Below, piece after piece: positions 1 through 6,691 of a DNA stretch of 6,731 bases. Position numbers and translations under genes: made by a program. Origin of the DNA: an uncultured Bacteroidota bacterium (GTDB taxonomy: Bacteria > Bacteroidota > Bacteroidia > Bacteroidales > UBA12481); the NCBI GenBank assembly GCA_903832165.1, contig CAILAQ010000590.1, forward strand, positions 1 to 6,731, given 5' to 3'. The notes beneath the pieces are model-generated. The model saw only the letters and a list, made by a program, of their open reading frames with translations, was not told where the DNA came from and ran no database searches. Each line of letters starts with the position of its first letter. The first letter of the stretch is position 1.

Positions 1-248
1 CGCACAGGTCCCCCGATAGAAATCAGGGAATTGATGGCCGGAAAATCCTTAAGAATTTCATCTATTTCAAAATCAATAGGATTATTTAAAACAAATCCCA
101 GTGTACCATCTTCATTATGCTCAGTAAGCAGCACAACAGATCGCTTGAAGTAAGAATCCTTTAAAAAAGGCTCAGCAACCAAAATCCGGCCTTTCTCAGG
201 CAGGTTATCATTGTGCCGGATCTTAAAAAAATCGAGATTTTCTTTCAT
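1..248 (-). CDS. YqgE/AlgH family protein (UPF0301), 3' part outside window
   Basis: Partial gene: the first 82 codons are present and the rest lies beyond the left edge. The reading frame opens at the ATG at 248-246. The translation carries the family's N-terminal signature: GRILVAEPFL (residues 20-29), then FKRSVVLLTEHNEDG (34-48), GFVLNNP (51-57) and SIGGPV (77-82). These are hallmark stretches of the YqgE/AlgH (DUF179) fold, a widespread cytoplasmic protein usually near 180-190 residues. Its biochemical role is not settled; AlgH was named for an effect on alginate expression in Pseudomonas, which need not apply here. No signal peptide is visible. The start is supported by an AGGAAAG ribosome-binding site. 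It begins 21 bases after the apbE stop on the same strand, so the two are probably co-transcribed. Family assignment is firm; function is not. Confidence 0.93.
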   Translation of the reverse strand, partial: MKENLDFFKIRHNDNLPEKGRILVAEPFLKDSYFKRSVVLLTEHNEDGTLGFVLNNPIDFEIDEILKDFPAINSLISIGGPV

Positions 249-250
249 TT

Positions 251-257
251 CTTTCCT
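251..257 (-). promoter_or_regulatory. Ribosome-binding site of the YqgE-family gene
   Basis: Read on the minus strand this is AGGAAAG, ending two bases before the ATG at 248. The core AGGA lies about five bases from the start. It sits in the short gap after apbE, which fits translation of a second gene on one message. It stands out because most other starts in the window have no such motif. Confidence 0.6.
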
Positions 258-269
258 GTGATATTGCCT

Positions 270-1265
270 CTAATTCCTAATCATAGACTGAACCCCCGGA
301 GATTGCCAGGTTTTAAACGTACCATTCTCATCACTATATATCAGATAGACCTGGATTCCCGGAATCTTTGCATAAAACTCTTTTGCCTTTTCAAATCCTA
401 TCACCATAAGAACCGTAGCATAAGCATCAGCATAAATGCACTTATCTGCAAACACCGTAGCCGATAACAGATTACTCCGGGCCGGATACCCGGTTTTCGG
501 GTTTATGGTATGGGAGTATTTGACTCCGTTTTCCTCATAAAATTTACGATAATTTCCTGAAGTAGCTACCGATATATGCTCAAGATGAAAAACCTGCTGA
601 ATCTGGCGGTCTTCCATTTTCTCCAGAGGCTGATCAACCCCAACCCTCCACGCATTTCCTTCCTTATTTTTCCCTTTGCACCTCAATTCGCCGCCAATTT
701 CCACCAGATAATTATTTATACCCAGAGAATCAAAAAATTCCGAAACAACATCAGAAACATAGCCGGGAGCTATCGCATTCGGATCAATCATGATCCCCGG
801 GAGTTTCTTAACGAGCCGGTCTCCTTCGATATGCACCTTCTCATAACCGGTTAACTGCAGCAGGCTGTCGATCATGACCGGAGTAACCTTTGCCCGTCCA
901 GTAAATCCGAATCCCCAGGCATTCACCAGTGGAGCAACCGTCATATCAAAAGCACCACCGGACTCTTGTGAAACCTGCCAGCCGACTTCCATCACTCGCT
1001 TCAGGTCAGGATCAACCCTTGCTGATGTGTCATTCCTGTTGAGCTTTGATAAATTCGAATTCGGGTCATAGGTCGACATGGATCTGTTAATTCGCTGCAG
1101 TATCCCGTTAACTTCATTCTCGAGTGTTCCTGAAGTCTTATATTCATACGTAATATGATAGGAGGATCCATACACCGGTCCTTCCTGGAAATGATAAGTC
1201 AGGCTCGTTTTACATGCTGCCAGAAGGATCAGCGACGCAGCAAAAAAAATCATTCGTGTACGCAT
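270..1265 (-). CDS. apbE: FAD:protein FMN transferase, lipoprotein (ApbE family)
   Basis: ApbE enzymes move FMN from FAD onto a Thr/Ser of target flavoproteins such as NqrC or RnfG, outside the inner membrane. The 331-residue product has the usual family length. It opens with a lipoprotein signal peptide ending in the lipobox LAAC (residues 15-18), so Cys18 is the likely lipidated residue. Family motifs follow in order: MSTYDPNSNLSKLN (63-76), GGAFDMTVAPLVNAWGFG (103-120), IDPNAIAPGY (160-169), VEIGGELRCKG (188-198), ATSGNYRKF (234-242), SHTINPKTGYPA (251-262) and ADAYAT (279-284). Asp280 and Thr284 occupy the expected metal-binding positions. In IAPGY, a Pro stands where many homologues have Lys or Gln. 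The ATG at 1265 has no Shine-Dalgarno; Met5 is a possible alternative start. The gene is divergent from the T9SS plug gene and lies upstream of the YqgE-family gene. No flavinylated partner is encoded in the window. Confidence 0.95.
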   Translation of the reverse strand: MRTRMIFFAASLILLAACKTSLTYHFQEGPVYGSSYHITYEYKTSGTLENEVNGILQRINRSMSTYDPNSNLSKLNRNDTSARVDPDLKRVMEVGWQVSQESGGAFDMTVAPLVNAWGFGFTGRAKVTPVMIDSLLQLTGYEKVHIEGDRLVKKLPGIMIDPNAIAPGYVSDVVSEFFDSLGINNYLVEIGGELRCKGKNKEGNAWRVGVDQPLEKMEDRQIQQVFHLEHISVATSGNYRKFYEENGVKYSHTINPKTGYPARSNLLSATVFADKCIYADAYATVLMVIGFEKAKEFYAKIPGIQVYLIYSDENGTFKTWQSPGVQSMIRN

Positions 1266-1275
1266 GGGTGCAAAG

Positions 1276-1311
1276 TTGAAAACTTTTCCGGTAAATGTTT
1301 AATTACCTTTG
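1276..1311 (+). promoter_or_regulatory. Candidate Bacteroidota promoter for the T9SS plug gene
   Basis: TACCTTTG at 1304-1311 matches the Bacteroidota -7 consensus TAnnTTTG exactly. It would place the transcript start near 1317, giving a leader of roughly 35 bases before the ATG at 1353. The upstream half is weak: the nearest TTG is at 1276-1278, 25 bases away, a little further than usual. The site lies in the divergent gap between apbE and the plug gene. I found no equally good element for apbE on the opposite strand. Confidence 0.45.
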
Positions 1312-1352
1312 GCAAGTCGTTGGCATATTTTTTGATTGCAGCCGGTTACCAT

Positions 1353-2654
1353 ATGAAGACACCCATTTATCTGAGCCTGTTATTTTTCGCAGTGATTAAT
1401 TGCGGAACTCTTAACGCACAGTACACGAGCGACAAAATTATCTTCAGCGACCAGACTTACAATGAAAACATAAAGACGGCAGAGATGTATCGATCCGGAT
1501 GGAGGCTTTCACCGCCGATACGCAACCTGAGGGACACAGCATCACTGATTCTTGAATTTGATGATCTTTCCGGGGAGACTCCTCACTATACTTATACGCT
1601 GATACATTGCACTGCAGACTGGGAACCCTCGGATATTGTAAATACAGAATATCTGTCGGGGCTGGCTGTTAATGAAATTCTCGATTACCGCTTTTCGAGA
1701 AACACTTTACAAACCTATACCCACTGCAGGCTTTCCATACCCAATAAAGATGTACAGATAAAGCTTCCCGGCAACTATCTTATCTATGTATATAAGGATT
1801 TCGACCAGGACCAGCCGGTTCTTACCCATCGGTTCTTCATCCTGGATCCATTGGTTCAGATCGTTCCTGATGTTCACCGGACAGACAATGTCAAATATCT
1901 GTCCACCACCCAGGAAGTTGATTTTACTCTAAGCTATCAGACCCTTCAGCCCGACGATCCCAGAAGAAACTTCAAGGTTACCGTTTGTCAGAACCTGAAC
2001 CGGCAAACTGAAATTAACGATTTGCTTCCAAAATATATCCAGCCCGGTGAACTGGTTTACAATTATGAAGAGGAAAACCTGTTCCAGGGTGGCAGCGAGT
2101 TTCTGCATTTCGATACTAAGAGCCTTAAATACAATTCAGACCGTGTTCAGGAGATCAGGTTTGAACGTCCGCTCAAGCATATATACCTTTTGCCCGACCG
2201 TCCCAAGACATCCGGTTCCTACGAATTTCAGGAGGACCTGAACGGAAAGTTTCTGGTCAAGTGGGACGATGCTTTCGATTCTGATTTAGAGGCAGATTAT
2301 GTTATGGTTCATTTTACATTGATTACGGGCGATGAGATAGGGGAATCTGATGTCTTTCTTTTTGGCGGTTTGACCGGCTGGAAAACTGAAGACGACAACA
2401 AGTGTAAATTTAATCCTGAAACCCGATCGTATGAGATAAACCTGTTGTTGAAGCAGGGGTATTATAATTACAGTTATGCGCTCAGGAAGAAGCATGAAAA
2501 AAAGATTGACCTGACCGGAATTGATGGCAATCATTTTGAAACAGAGAATGATTATTACATATTTGTTTATTATCGCGACATCAGGGAAAGGTTCGACCGG
2601 CTGGTCGGCGTCTCAGTATCAAATTCAGTTAAACTTCCGAAAGCGGGATATTGA
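1353..2654 (+). CDS. Type IX secretion system plug protein (DUF5103 family)
   Basis: The family, formerly DUF5103, includes the Plug subunit that blocks the periplasmic mouth of the giant SprA/Sov translocon when no substrate is passing. The product is 433 residues. It starts with a signal peptide (hydrophobic core about residues 4-16, probable cleavage after NAQ at 21-23), placing it in the periplasm or at the inner face of the outer membrane. Family-like stretches are FDDLSGE (69-75), YTLIHCTADWEPSD (81-94), YLIYVYKDFDQDQPVLTHRF (142-161), LLKQGYYNYSYAL (365-377), DGNHFETENDYYIFVYYRD (391-409) and the closing FDRLVGVSVSNS (414-425). The frame stays open upstream to 1155, but those 66 codons lie antisense to apbE and would precede the signal peptide, so I use the ATG at 1353. 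No Shine-Dalgarno is visible. The assignment rests on recalled family motifs. Confidence 0.9.
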   Translation: MKTPIYLSLLFFAVINCGTLNAQYTSDKIIFSDQTYNENIKTAEMYRSGWRLSPPIRNLRDTASLILEFDDLSGETPHYTYTLIHCTADWEPSDIVNTEYLSGLAVNEILDYRFSRNTLQTYTHCRLSIPNKDVQIKLPGNYLIYVYKDFDQDQPVLTHRFFILDPLVQIVPDVHRTDNVKYLSTTQEVDFTLSYQTLQPDDPRRNFKVTVCQNLNRQTEINDLLPKYIQPGELVYNYEEENLFQGGSEFLHFDTKSLKYNSDRVQEIRFERPLKHIYLLPDRPKTSGSYEFQEDLNGKFLVKWDDAFDSDLEADYVMVHFTLITGDEIGESDVFLFGGLTGWKTEDDNKCKFNPETRSYEINLLLKQGYYNYSYALRKKHEKKIDLTGIDGNHFETENDYYIFVYYRDIRERFDRLVGVSVSNSVKLPKAGY

Positions 2655-2675
2655 TTTCTAAATTCACTATATTTG
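2651..2675 (+). promoter_or_regulatory. Candidate promoter upstream of the barrel protein gene
   Basis: TATATTTG at 2668-2675 is an exact match to TAnnTTTG. The nearest upstream TTG is at 2651-2653, overlapping the plug stop codon, and its 14-base spacing is short. If used, transcription would begin about 2681-2683. That is very close to the first ATG (2686) and fits better with translation from the second ATG (2695). The downstream gene could instead be read through from the plug gene, only 40 bases away. Confidence 0.4.
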
Positions 2676-2682
2676 TAAAAGC

Positions 2683-2690
2683 AGGATGAG
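2683..2690 (+). promoter_or_regulatory. Ribosome-binding site deciding the start at 2695
   Basis: AGGATGAG contains an AGGA core that ends eight bases before the ATG at 2695. The competing in-frame ATG at 2686 overlaps the last base of this core, so the site cannot serve it. This is the reason for choosing 2695 over 2686. Confidence 0.45.
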
Positions 2691-2694
2691 ATCT

Positions 2695-3471
2695 ATGCTA
2701 AACAAAGTTTTTTCCTTGTCATTCTTAGTGTTCTTTGCCATTTCCATTAATGGTTATTCACAGGGCGAAATCGACAAACAAGACAAAGTCTTTTTCAGGA
2801 ACGAGCGTTCCTGGTCGGGAAGTCTGAATTCTAATGGCTGGGGCGTTAATTATCGTTACGCCAAGCGGCTTTCAGCTTTCAGCAGCATTGTTTTTGATGT
2901 CGATCTGGCCAGCATCCGTCATCCCAAGGAAGTCAAAAGCCAGAGTCCTTATAAAGGCGGTTGGGGCCGGTCCTATGTTTTCGGAAAAACCAATGAAGCA
3001 TTTTCCCTTCGCGCTGGAACAGGCTATCAGAAGGAACTGTTCAGCAAATTCGATCAGGGTGGAATATCCGTCAGGTTCTTTGCCGGAGGCGGATTATCTC
3101 TGGCTTTGTTAAAACCGGTTTATTACCAGAAGGTTACCGGATACAATTCCACAACTATGGAGCTCACCTATGAGGCATCTCTGTTTGATCCGGATTACAT
3201 GCAGAGCGCTTATGATATTCTTGACCGTGAGTCCTTTTTTATGGGGATCAACGAATCAAAATTTATCCCCGGGGTTTTTGCACGTTCAGGACTTTGTTTT
3301 GAATACAGCAGCGAAGATCGACTGATTCATGCCCTGGAAGGGGGGCTGCAACTCGAAGGTTTTCTGAAAAAACTACCGATTCTGGCGATTGACGATAACC
3401 GCCAATTGTTCCTAACTCTATTCGTTACCTACCGTTTCGGAAAGGTAATCGACGCTAAAGGTCAAAAATAG
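2695..3471 (+). CDS. Conserved uncharacterised protein, predicted outer-membrane beta-barrel
   Basis: A 258-residue product with a clear signal peptide (hydrophobic core about residues 5-18, probable cleavage after YSQ at 21-23). The mature part resembles an uncharacterised Bacteroidota family I recall without a characterised function. Notable stretches are DKVFFRNERSWSGSLNSNGWG (30-50, taken as a span), NYRYAKRL (52-59), IRHPKE (74-79), LRAGTGYQKELFSKFDQGGIS (105-125, taken as a span), LLKPVYY (138-144) and LFLTLFVTYRFGK (238-250). Alternating hydrophobic and polar residues, many Gly, Tyr and Phe, and the final TLFVTYRFG strand suggest a small outer-membrane barrel. There is no lipobox and no T9SS sorting domain. 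An in-frame ATG at 2686 would add three residues; 2695 is preferred because of its ribosome-binding site. It follows the plug gene by 40 bases on the same strand. A role with T9SS is only inferred from position. Confidence 0.82.
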   Translation: MLNKVFSLSFLVFFAISINGYSQGEIDKQDKVFFRNERSWSGSLNSNGWGVNYRYAKRLSAFSSIVFDVDLASIRHPKEVKSQSPYKGGWGRSYVFGKTNEAFSLRAGTGYQKELFSKFDQGGISVRFFAGGGLSLALLKPVYYQKVTGYNSTTMELTYEASLFDPDYMQSAYDILDRESFFMGINESKFIPGVFARSGLCFEYSSEDRLIHALEGGLQLEGFLKKLPILAIDDNRQLFLTLFVTYRFGKVIDAKGQK

Positions 3472-3480
3472 TCTCCATTT

Positions 3481-3510
3481 TTTGAAATATTCATTTTTTT
3501 TGTATTTTTA
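3481..3510 (+). promoter_or_regulatory. Candidate promoter for the large secreted protein gene
   Basis: TTTG at 3481-3484 is followed after 18 bases by TATTTTTA at 3503-3510. The latter matches five of the six fixed positions of TAnnTTTG. The spacing is typical for Bacteroidota. The transcript would start around 3516-3518, leaving a leader of about 42 bases. The region between the preceding stop (3471) and this gene is strongly T-rich and has no convincing terminator. Confidence 0.45.
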
Positions 3511-3519
3511 GAGCCTATA

Positions 3520-3532
3520 GTCTCAGGGAGAC
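3520..3532 (+). other. Small inverted repeat in the 5' leader of the secreted protein gene
   Basis: GTCTC and GAGAC are perfect inverted repeats separated by AGG. They could form a five-base-pair hairpin near the 5' end of the predicted leader. AGC at 3512-3514 and GCT at 3537-3539 could extend it across an internal loop. Such a structure could protect the 5' end of the message, but it is short enough to arise by chance. Confidence 0.25.
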
Positions 3533-3559
3533 CTGTGCTTTTATTGAAATTTTAAGATT

Positions 3560-6526
3560 ATGAAAAACAAACATTTACTCTTTGCTCTTACTCTTGTTTT
3601 ATCCATTGGATTCACTGCCTTTGGCCAGGTTGCCGGTGAAGGTAAACTCCTTCTTTCCGGAGACGGCAGTCAGACCGTCAGGGACCTCGACCCGATGAAC
3701 CCAGCTAACTGGCTGAGTGCCCGTAGAGTTAACCAGTACACTGGTGCTGTTGACGTCGCGGATATCGTAAAGGCCCAGGAACAAGTCAAAGCCCTCTCAC
3801 GCAAAGGCGGCAATTCGCTGAACATGGCGTGGACGGAAGTCGGCCCGAATAATATCGGCGGTCGCACACGCGCTTTCCTTGTTGACAAAGACAATTCTGA
3901 TGTTTGTTTTGCAGGCAGCGTTAGCGGCGGATTGTGGAGAACCACCACCGGTGGTACCTCCTGGGAAAAAACCGGCTCCGCTACCGGTGAACTTTTCGAG
4001 AATCTGGCAGTATCCTCCATTTGCCAGGCTTCAAACGGAGATTTATATTTCGGAACAGGTGAAGGCCCTGCCACCACCACCGGAATTACTCAGGATGCTC
4101 ATATTGGTATTGTTGGACAAGGTATCTGGAAATCAACCGATCATGGTTTAACTTTCAGCAGATTGGAGTCCACCTGGTCAAGCGCGGATTCAAAAGCAGC
4201 TTTCGTGCTGGTTTATGAACTTTCAGCTGACCCGACCAATGCTTCAAAAATTTATGCAGCTACTGTTAAAGGTCTCCGCGTTTCAACCGACGGCGGTCAG
4301 TCATGGACCAACCCGATTCCTGAAAAAACAGTTACGGCTTTTGACGTTAAAGTCGCCACCGACGGAACTGTTATTGCTTCCGTAGGCAACGTGGCCTATC
4401 GTTCATCAAACGGCGATGCCGGTACTTTTACTGCAGTTTCTGCTGTTGATGGCCTGAAAAACAAACTCATTCAGGATAAAGATGTTTCCCGTATGATGTT
4501 CTCCTTCGCCCCAAGCGATGCTAATTTTGTTTATTGCCTGGCCGTTGGAACAACAAAATCAGGTACTACAATCACCGGTTACCCGCTCAGCCAGGTATAC
4601 CAGTCACAAGACAAAGGATTAACCTGGAAAGTTATCGGCCCTGGTGGTTCAGGATATTTCCAGCCACTTGGAAGCGAAGGCAACTATGCATGTGCATTGG
4701 GTGTTGATCCTTCTGATCCCGGCTTTATCATGATCGGCGGCAAGGACATGTACTCATGGTCATACAAAACAGGTTGGGAACGCATTACCCTGGATGAACC
4801 GATGACACTTGCAAACCGCGGATTCTACGTTCACCGTGACCAGCATGCGATTGTTTTCAATCCTAAAGATCCGAATACTGTATTTGTTGGAACAAGCGGC
4901 GGTATTACCGTCTCTAACAATAAAGGCAGAACCTGGAGAACGCTTAACCGCAACTACAATGTAACTCAGCTTATGACCATCGCTTTCTCCCCAAAAGGTG
5001 AGATTCTGTCCGGTTCAATGGACAATGGAATTCTTTATATGGATTTCCAGGGTAACGATCCAAAATATGCCAACTGGTGGGGTGGAGCTTTGTTCTCCGC
5101 ATTTCTGAGCTTCCGTCATGGCGGTAATGCTGACATTTCCACACTTGATCCGAACTTTAAGTTCTATACCACTCCAGGCGGAGTCGTTCATCGCCGTATG
5201 GTTGTTGAAGGACAGACTACCTATCAGGAATACTGGGGCTACGGTGAAGGCGGAGCATGGTTGTCACCTTTGGTAATGTGGGAGAGCTTTAATGATACCA
5301 AATCATGGGATTCTGTAAAGTTTATCGCGGACCGCGATTATTCTGCAGGTGAAACTGTAGTTGCCCAGAGCATGATCAAGAAGCACCCGTTGCGTAAAGT
5401 TCTCGCCAAGCCTCTGGCTACCGGTGACACTGTAAAAATTCAGGATACATACCAGTCAATGATTGTCTTTGGTAAAAACGGTCTGGCAGGGATTAAAGTC
5501 AACCGTCACCCACTCAGCGGTCTTGATCTTTACAAAACACAGGCTTATTGCGTAATTGTAAGAAAACGCCTGCAGGGTACAGCTCCTAACGTGGATCAGG
5601 TAACCACACTGGCTGTATCTCAGGATGGTAATCACATCTATGGTGCTGTTTGGGATGCTTCAGAAAAGAAATACAAGATCTACAGGATCTCAAATATGGA
5701 AAACGCCCGTATCAGAAGGAACATGGATACTGCCACAGCTTTCAGCGGTGAAACCGGTTTGCCAACCTATGTTGAAACAACAGCAACGATCGGCCGGTTT
5801 GATCAGGTTGTAACCAGTATTGCTGTAGATCCTACTGATCCGAATAAAGTTCTTGTTTCGACAGGTAACTATGGTAACGCCAACTTCGTTTACCGTTGCA
5901 CCAACGCTACCACTGCTAAAGATTCAACTGAGAACTTTACCCCGATCCAGGGCAACCTTCCGCAGGCACCGGTTTATTCAATATGCTTCAATGCCCGTAA
6001 TAACAGCGAAGTTATGCTTGGTACCGAATACGGTGTTTACTCAACTTCTGATGTTTATGCAGGAACTCCTGAATGGGCAAGTGAAAACAGAAACGGTATG
6101 GAAATCGTTCCTGTATTCCAGATTCGTCAGCAGAAATTCGCCAACAATGCCGAATTCGGAATTGAAAATCACGGCATGATTTACGCAGCTACCTTCGGCA
6201 GAGGAATTTTCACCTCCGATACATTTGCTTCCAAAGGTGGTACCTCCTCAACCGGCGTAACAGCGCTCAGCAATCTTGATGTTCAGATAACCCCTAACCC
6301 GGTTAGCGGTTTAGCCGTTATCCGTTACAGTATGGAAAGTAATTCTGACATTAACTTCCAGATATATGATCTGCAGGGCCGGGTAGTTAAAACGATTAAC
6401 CTCTCGAACCAGCAAGCAGGCAAAAATGAATTAAGCATTGATGCATCGCAGTTCAACGCTGGAACATACCTGATCAGAATGACTGCCGGAACACAGCAGT
6501 CCGCTTCGAAATTTGTAGTGAAATAA
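3560..6526 (+). CDS. Secreted sortilin/BNR-type beta-propeller protein with type A T9SS sorting domain
   Basis: A 988-residue secreted protein. Residues 1-23 form a signal peptide ending in AFGQ. WTEVGPNNIGGRTRA (91-105) introduces a propeller region with BNR/sortilin-like repeats of the form G-x-W/V-x-S-T-x-x-G-x-S/T-W. These are GGLWRTTTGGTSW (123-135), GIWKSTDHGLTF (188-199), GLRVSTDGGQSW (238-249), VYQSQDKGLTW (346-356) and GITVSNNKGRTW (448-459). Propeller character returns near SIAVDPTDPNKVLVSTGN (753-770) and closes with FGRGIFTSD (879-887). Residues about 905-988 are a type A T9SS C-terminal domain: TPNPVSG (911-917), FQIYDLQGRVVKT (933-945), FNAGTYLIRM (965-974) and terminal KFVVK. 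It should cross the outer membrane by T9SS and be released or anchored after domain removal. No Asp-box catalytic residues identify an enzyme, so annotation as a glycosidase or sialidase would be unsafe. The ATG has an AT-rich leader and no Shine-Dalgarno. A strong terminator follows. Confidence 0.92.
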   Translation: MKNKHLLFALTLVLSIGFTAFGQVAGEGKLLLSGDGSQTVRDLDPMNPANWLSARRVNQYTGAVDVADIVKAQEQVKALSRKGGNSLNMAWTEVGPNNIGGRTRAFLVDKDNSDVCFAGSVSGGLWRTTTGGTSWEKTGSATGELFENLAVSSICQASNGDLYFGTGEGPATTTGITQDAHIGIVGQGIWKSTDHGLTFSRLESTWSSADSKAAFVLVYELSADPTNASKIYAATVKGLRVSTDGGQSWTNPIPEKTVTAFDVKVATDGTVIASVGNVAYRSSNGDAGTFTAVSAVDGLKNKLIQDKDVSRMMFSFAPSDANFVYCLAVGTTKSGTTITGYPLSQVYQSQDKGLTWKVIGPGGSGYFQPLGSEGNYACALGVDPSDPGFIMIGGKDMYSWSYKTGWERITLDEPMTLANRGFYVHRDQHAIVFNPKDPNTVFVGTSGGITVSNNKGRTWRTLNRNYNVTQLMTIAFSPKGEILSGSMDNGILYMDFQGNDPKYANWWGGALFSAFLSFRHGGNADISTLDPNFKFYTTPGGVVHRRMVVEGQTTYQEYWGYGEGGAWLSPLVMWESFNDTKSWDSVKFIADRDYSAGETVVAQSMIKKHPLRKVLAKPLATGDTVKIQDTYQSMIVFGKNGLAGIKVNRHPLSGLDLYKTQAYCVIVRKRLQGTAPNVDQVTTLAVSQDGNHIYGAVWDASEKKYKIYRISNMENARIRRNMDTATAFSGETGLPTYVETTATIGRFDQVVTSIAVDPTDPNKVLVSTGNYGNANFVYRCTNATTAKDSTENFTPIQGNLPQAPVYSICFNARNNSEVMLGTEYGVYSTSDVYAGTPEWASENRNGMEIVPVFQIRQQKFANNAEFGIENHGMIYAATFGRGIFTSDTFASKGGTSSTGVTALSNLDVQITPNPVSGLAVIRYSMESNSDINFQIYDLQGRVVKTINLSNQQAGKNELSIDASQFNAGTYLIRMTAGTQQSASKFVVK

Positions 6527-6545
6527 TTACTTATCGTACTGACAG

Positions 6546-6579
6546 AAACCCCGGATCTTTTGATACCGGGGTTTTTTTT
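6546..6579 (+). terminator. Rho-independent terminator after the secreted protein gene
   Basis: AAACCCCGGATC and GATACCGGGGTTT form a stem of about 12 base pairs with one bulged A (6565) and a TTTT loop. A run of eight T follows the GC-rich core. It begins 20 bases after the stop codon at 6526 and should separate this transcript from the downstream dehydrogenase gene. Confidence 0.88.
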
Positions 6580-6611
6580 GCTGTTTTTCTAATAACAAAC
6601 CAGCATAATCG

Positions 6612-6643
6612 TTTGAAAACCGACACCCTTTTTATTACCTTTG
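6612..6643 (+). promoter_or_regulatory. Bacteroidota promoter of the GAPDH gene
   Basis: TTTG at 6612-6615 and TACCTTTG at 6636-6643 are full matches to the -33 and -7 consensus, 20 bases apart. This is the best promoter in the window, as expected for a strongly expressed glycolytic gene. The predicted leader of about 40 bases is AT-rich and has no Shine-Dalgarno. Confidence 0.7.
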
Positions 6644-6691
6644 TGGGCGAAATTTTGAAACAATAGAACGATTAATAATTAAGCAATCATT

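Noticed and set aside
213..1071. Plus-strand open frames of 65-92 codons opposite apbE and the YqgE gene
   Set aside because: They are antisense to two well-recognised genes, show no family motifs and have no promoter or ribosome-binding site.
1266..1285. Possible minus-strand -7 element (CAACTTTG) for apbE
   Set aside because: It lies five bases from the start codon, which would need a leaderless message, and one consensus base is wrong.
1155..1352. N-terminal extension of the plug reading frame (66 extra codons)
   Set aside because: It lies antisense to the start of apbE and over the divergent promoter region, and it would bury a good signal peptide inside the protein.
3483..3501. Possible terminator (TGAA-ATA-TTCA followed by a T run) after the barrel protein gene
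   Set aside because: The stem is only four AT-rich base pairs and overlaps the better-supported promoter of the next gene.
3944..3955. Twelve-base palindrome ACCACCGGTGGT
   Set aside because: It falls inside the coding sequence and is explained by Thr-Thr-Gly-Gly-Thr codons.
3670..4080. Minus-strand open frame of 136 codons inside the cargo gene
   Set aside because: It is antisense to the propeller start of a firmly identified gene and its product has low-complexity Pro/Ser-rich character typical of shadow frames.
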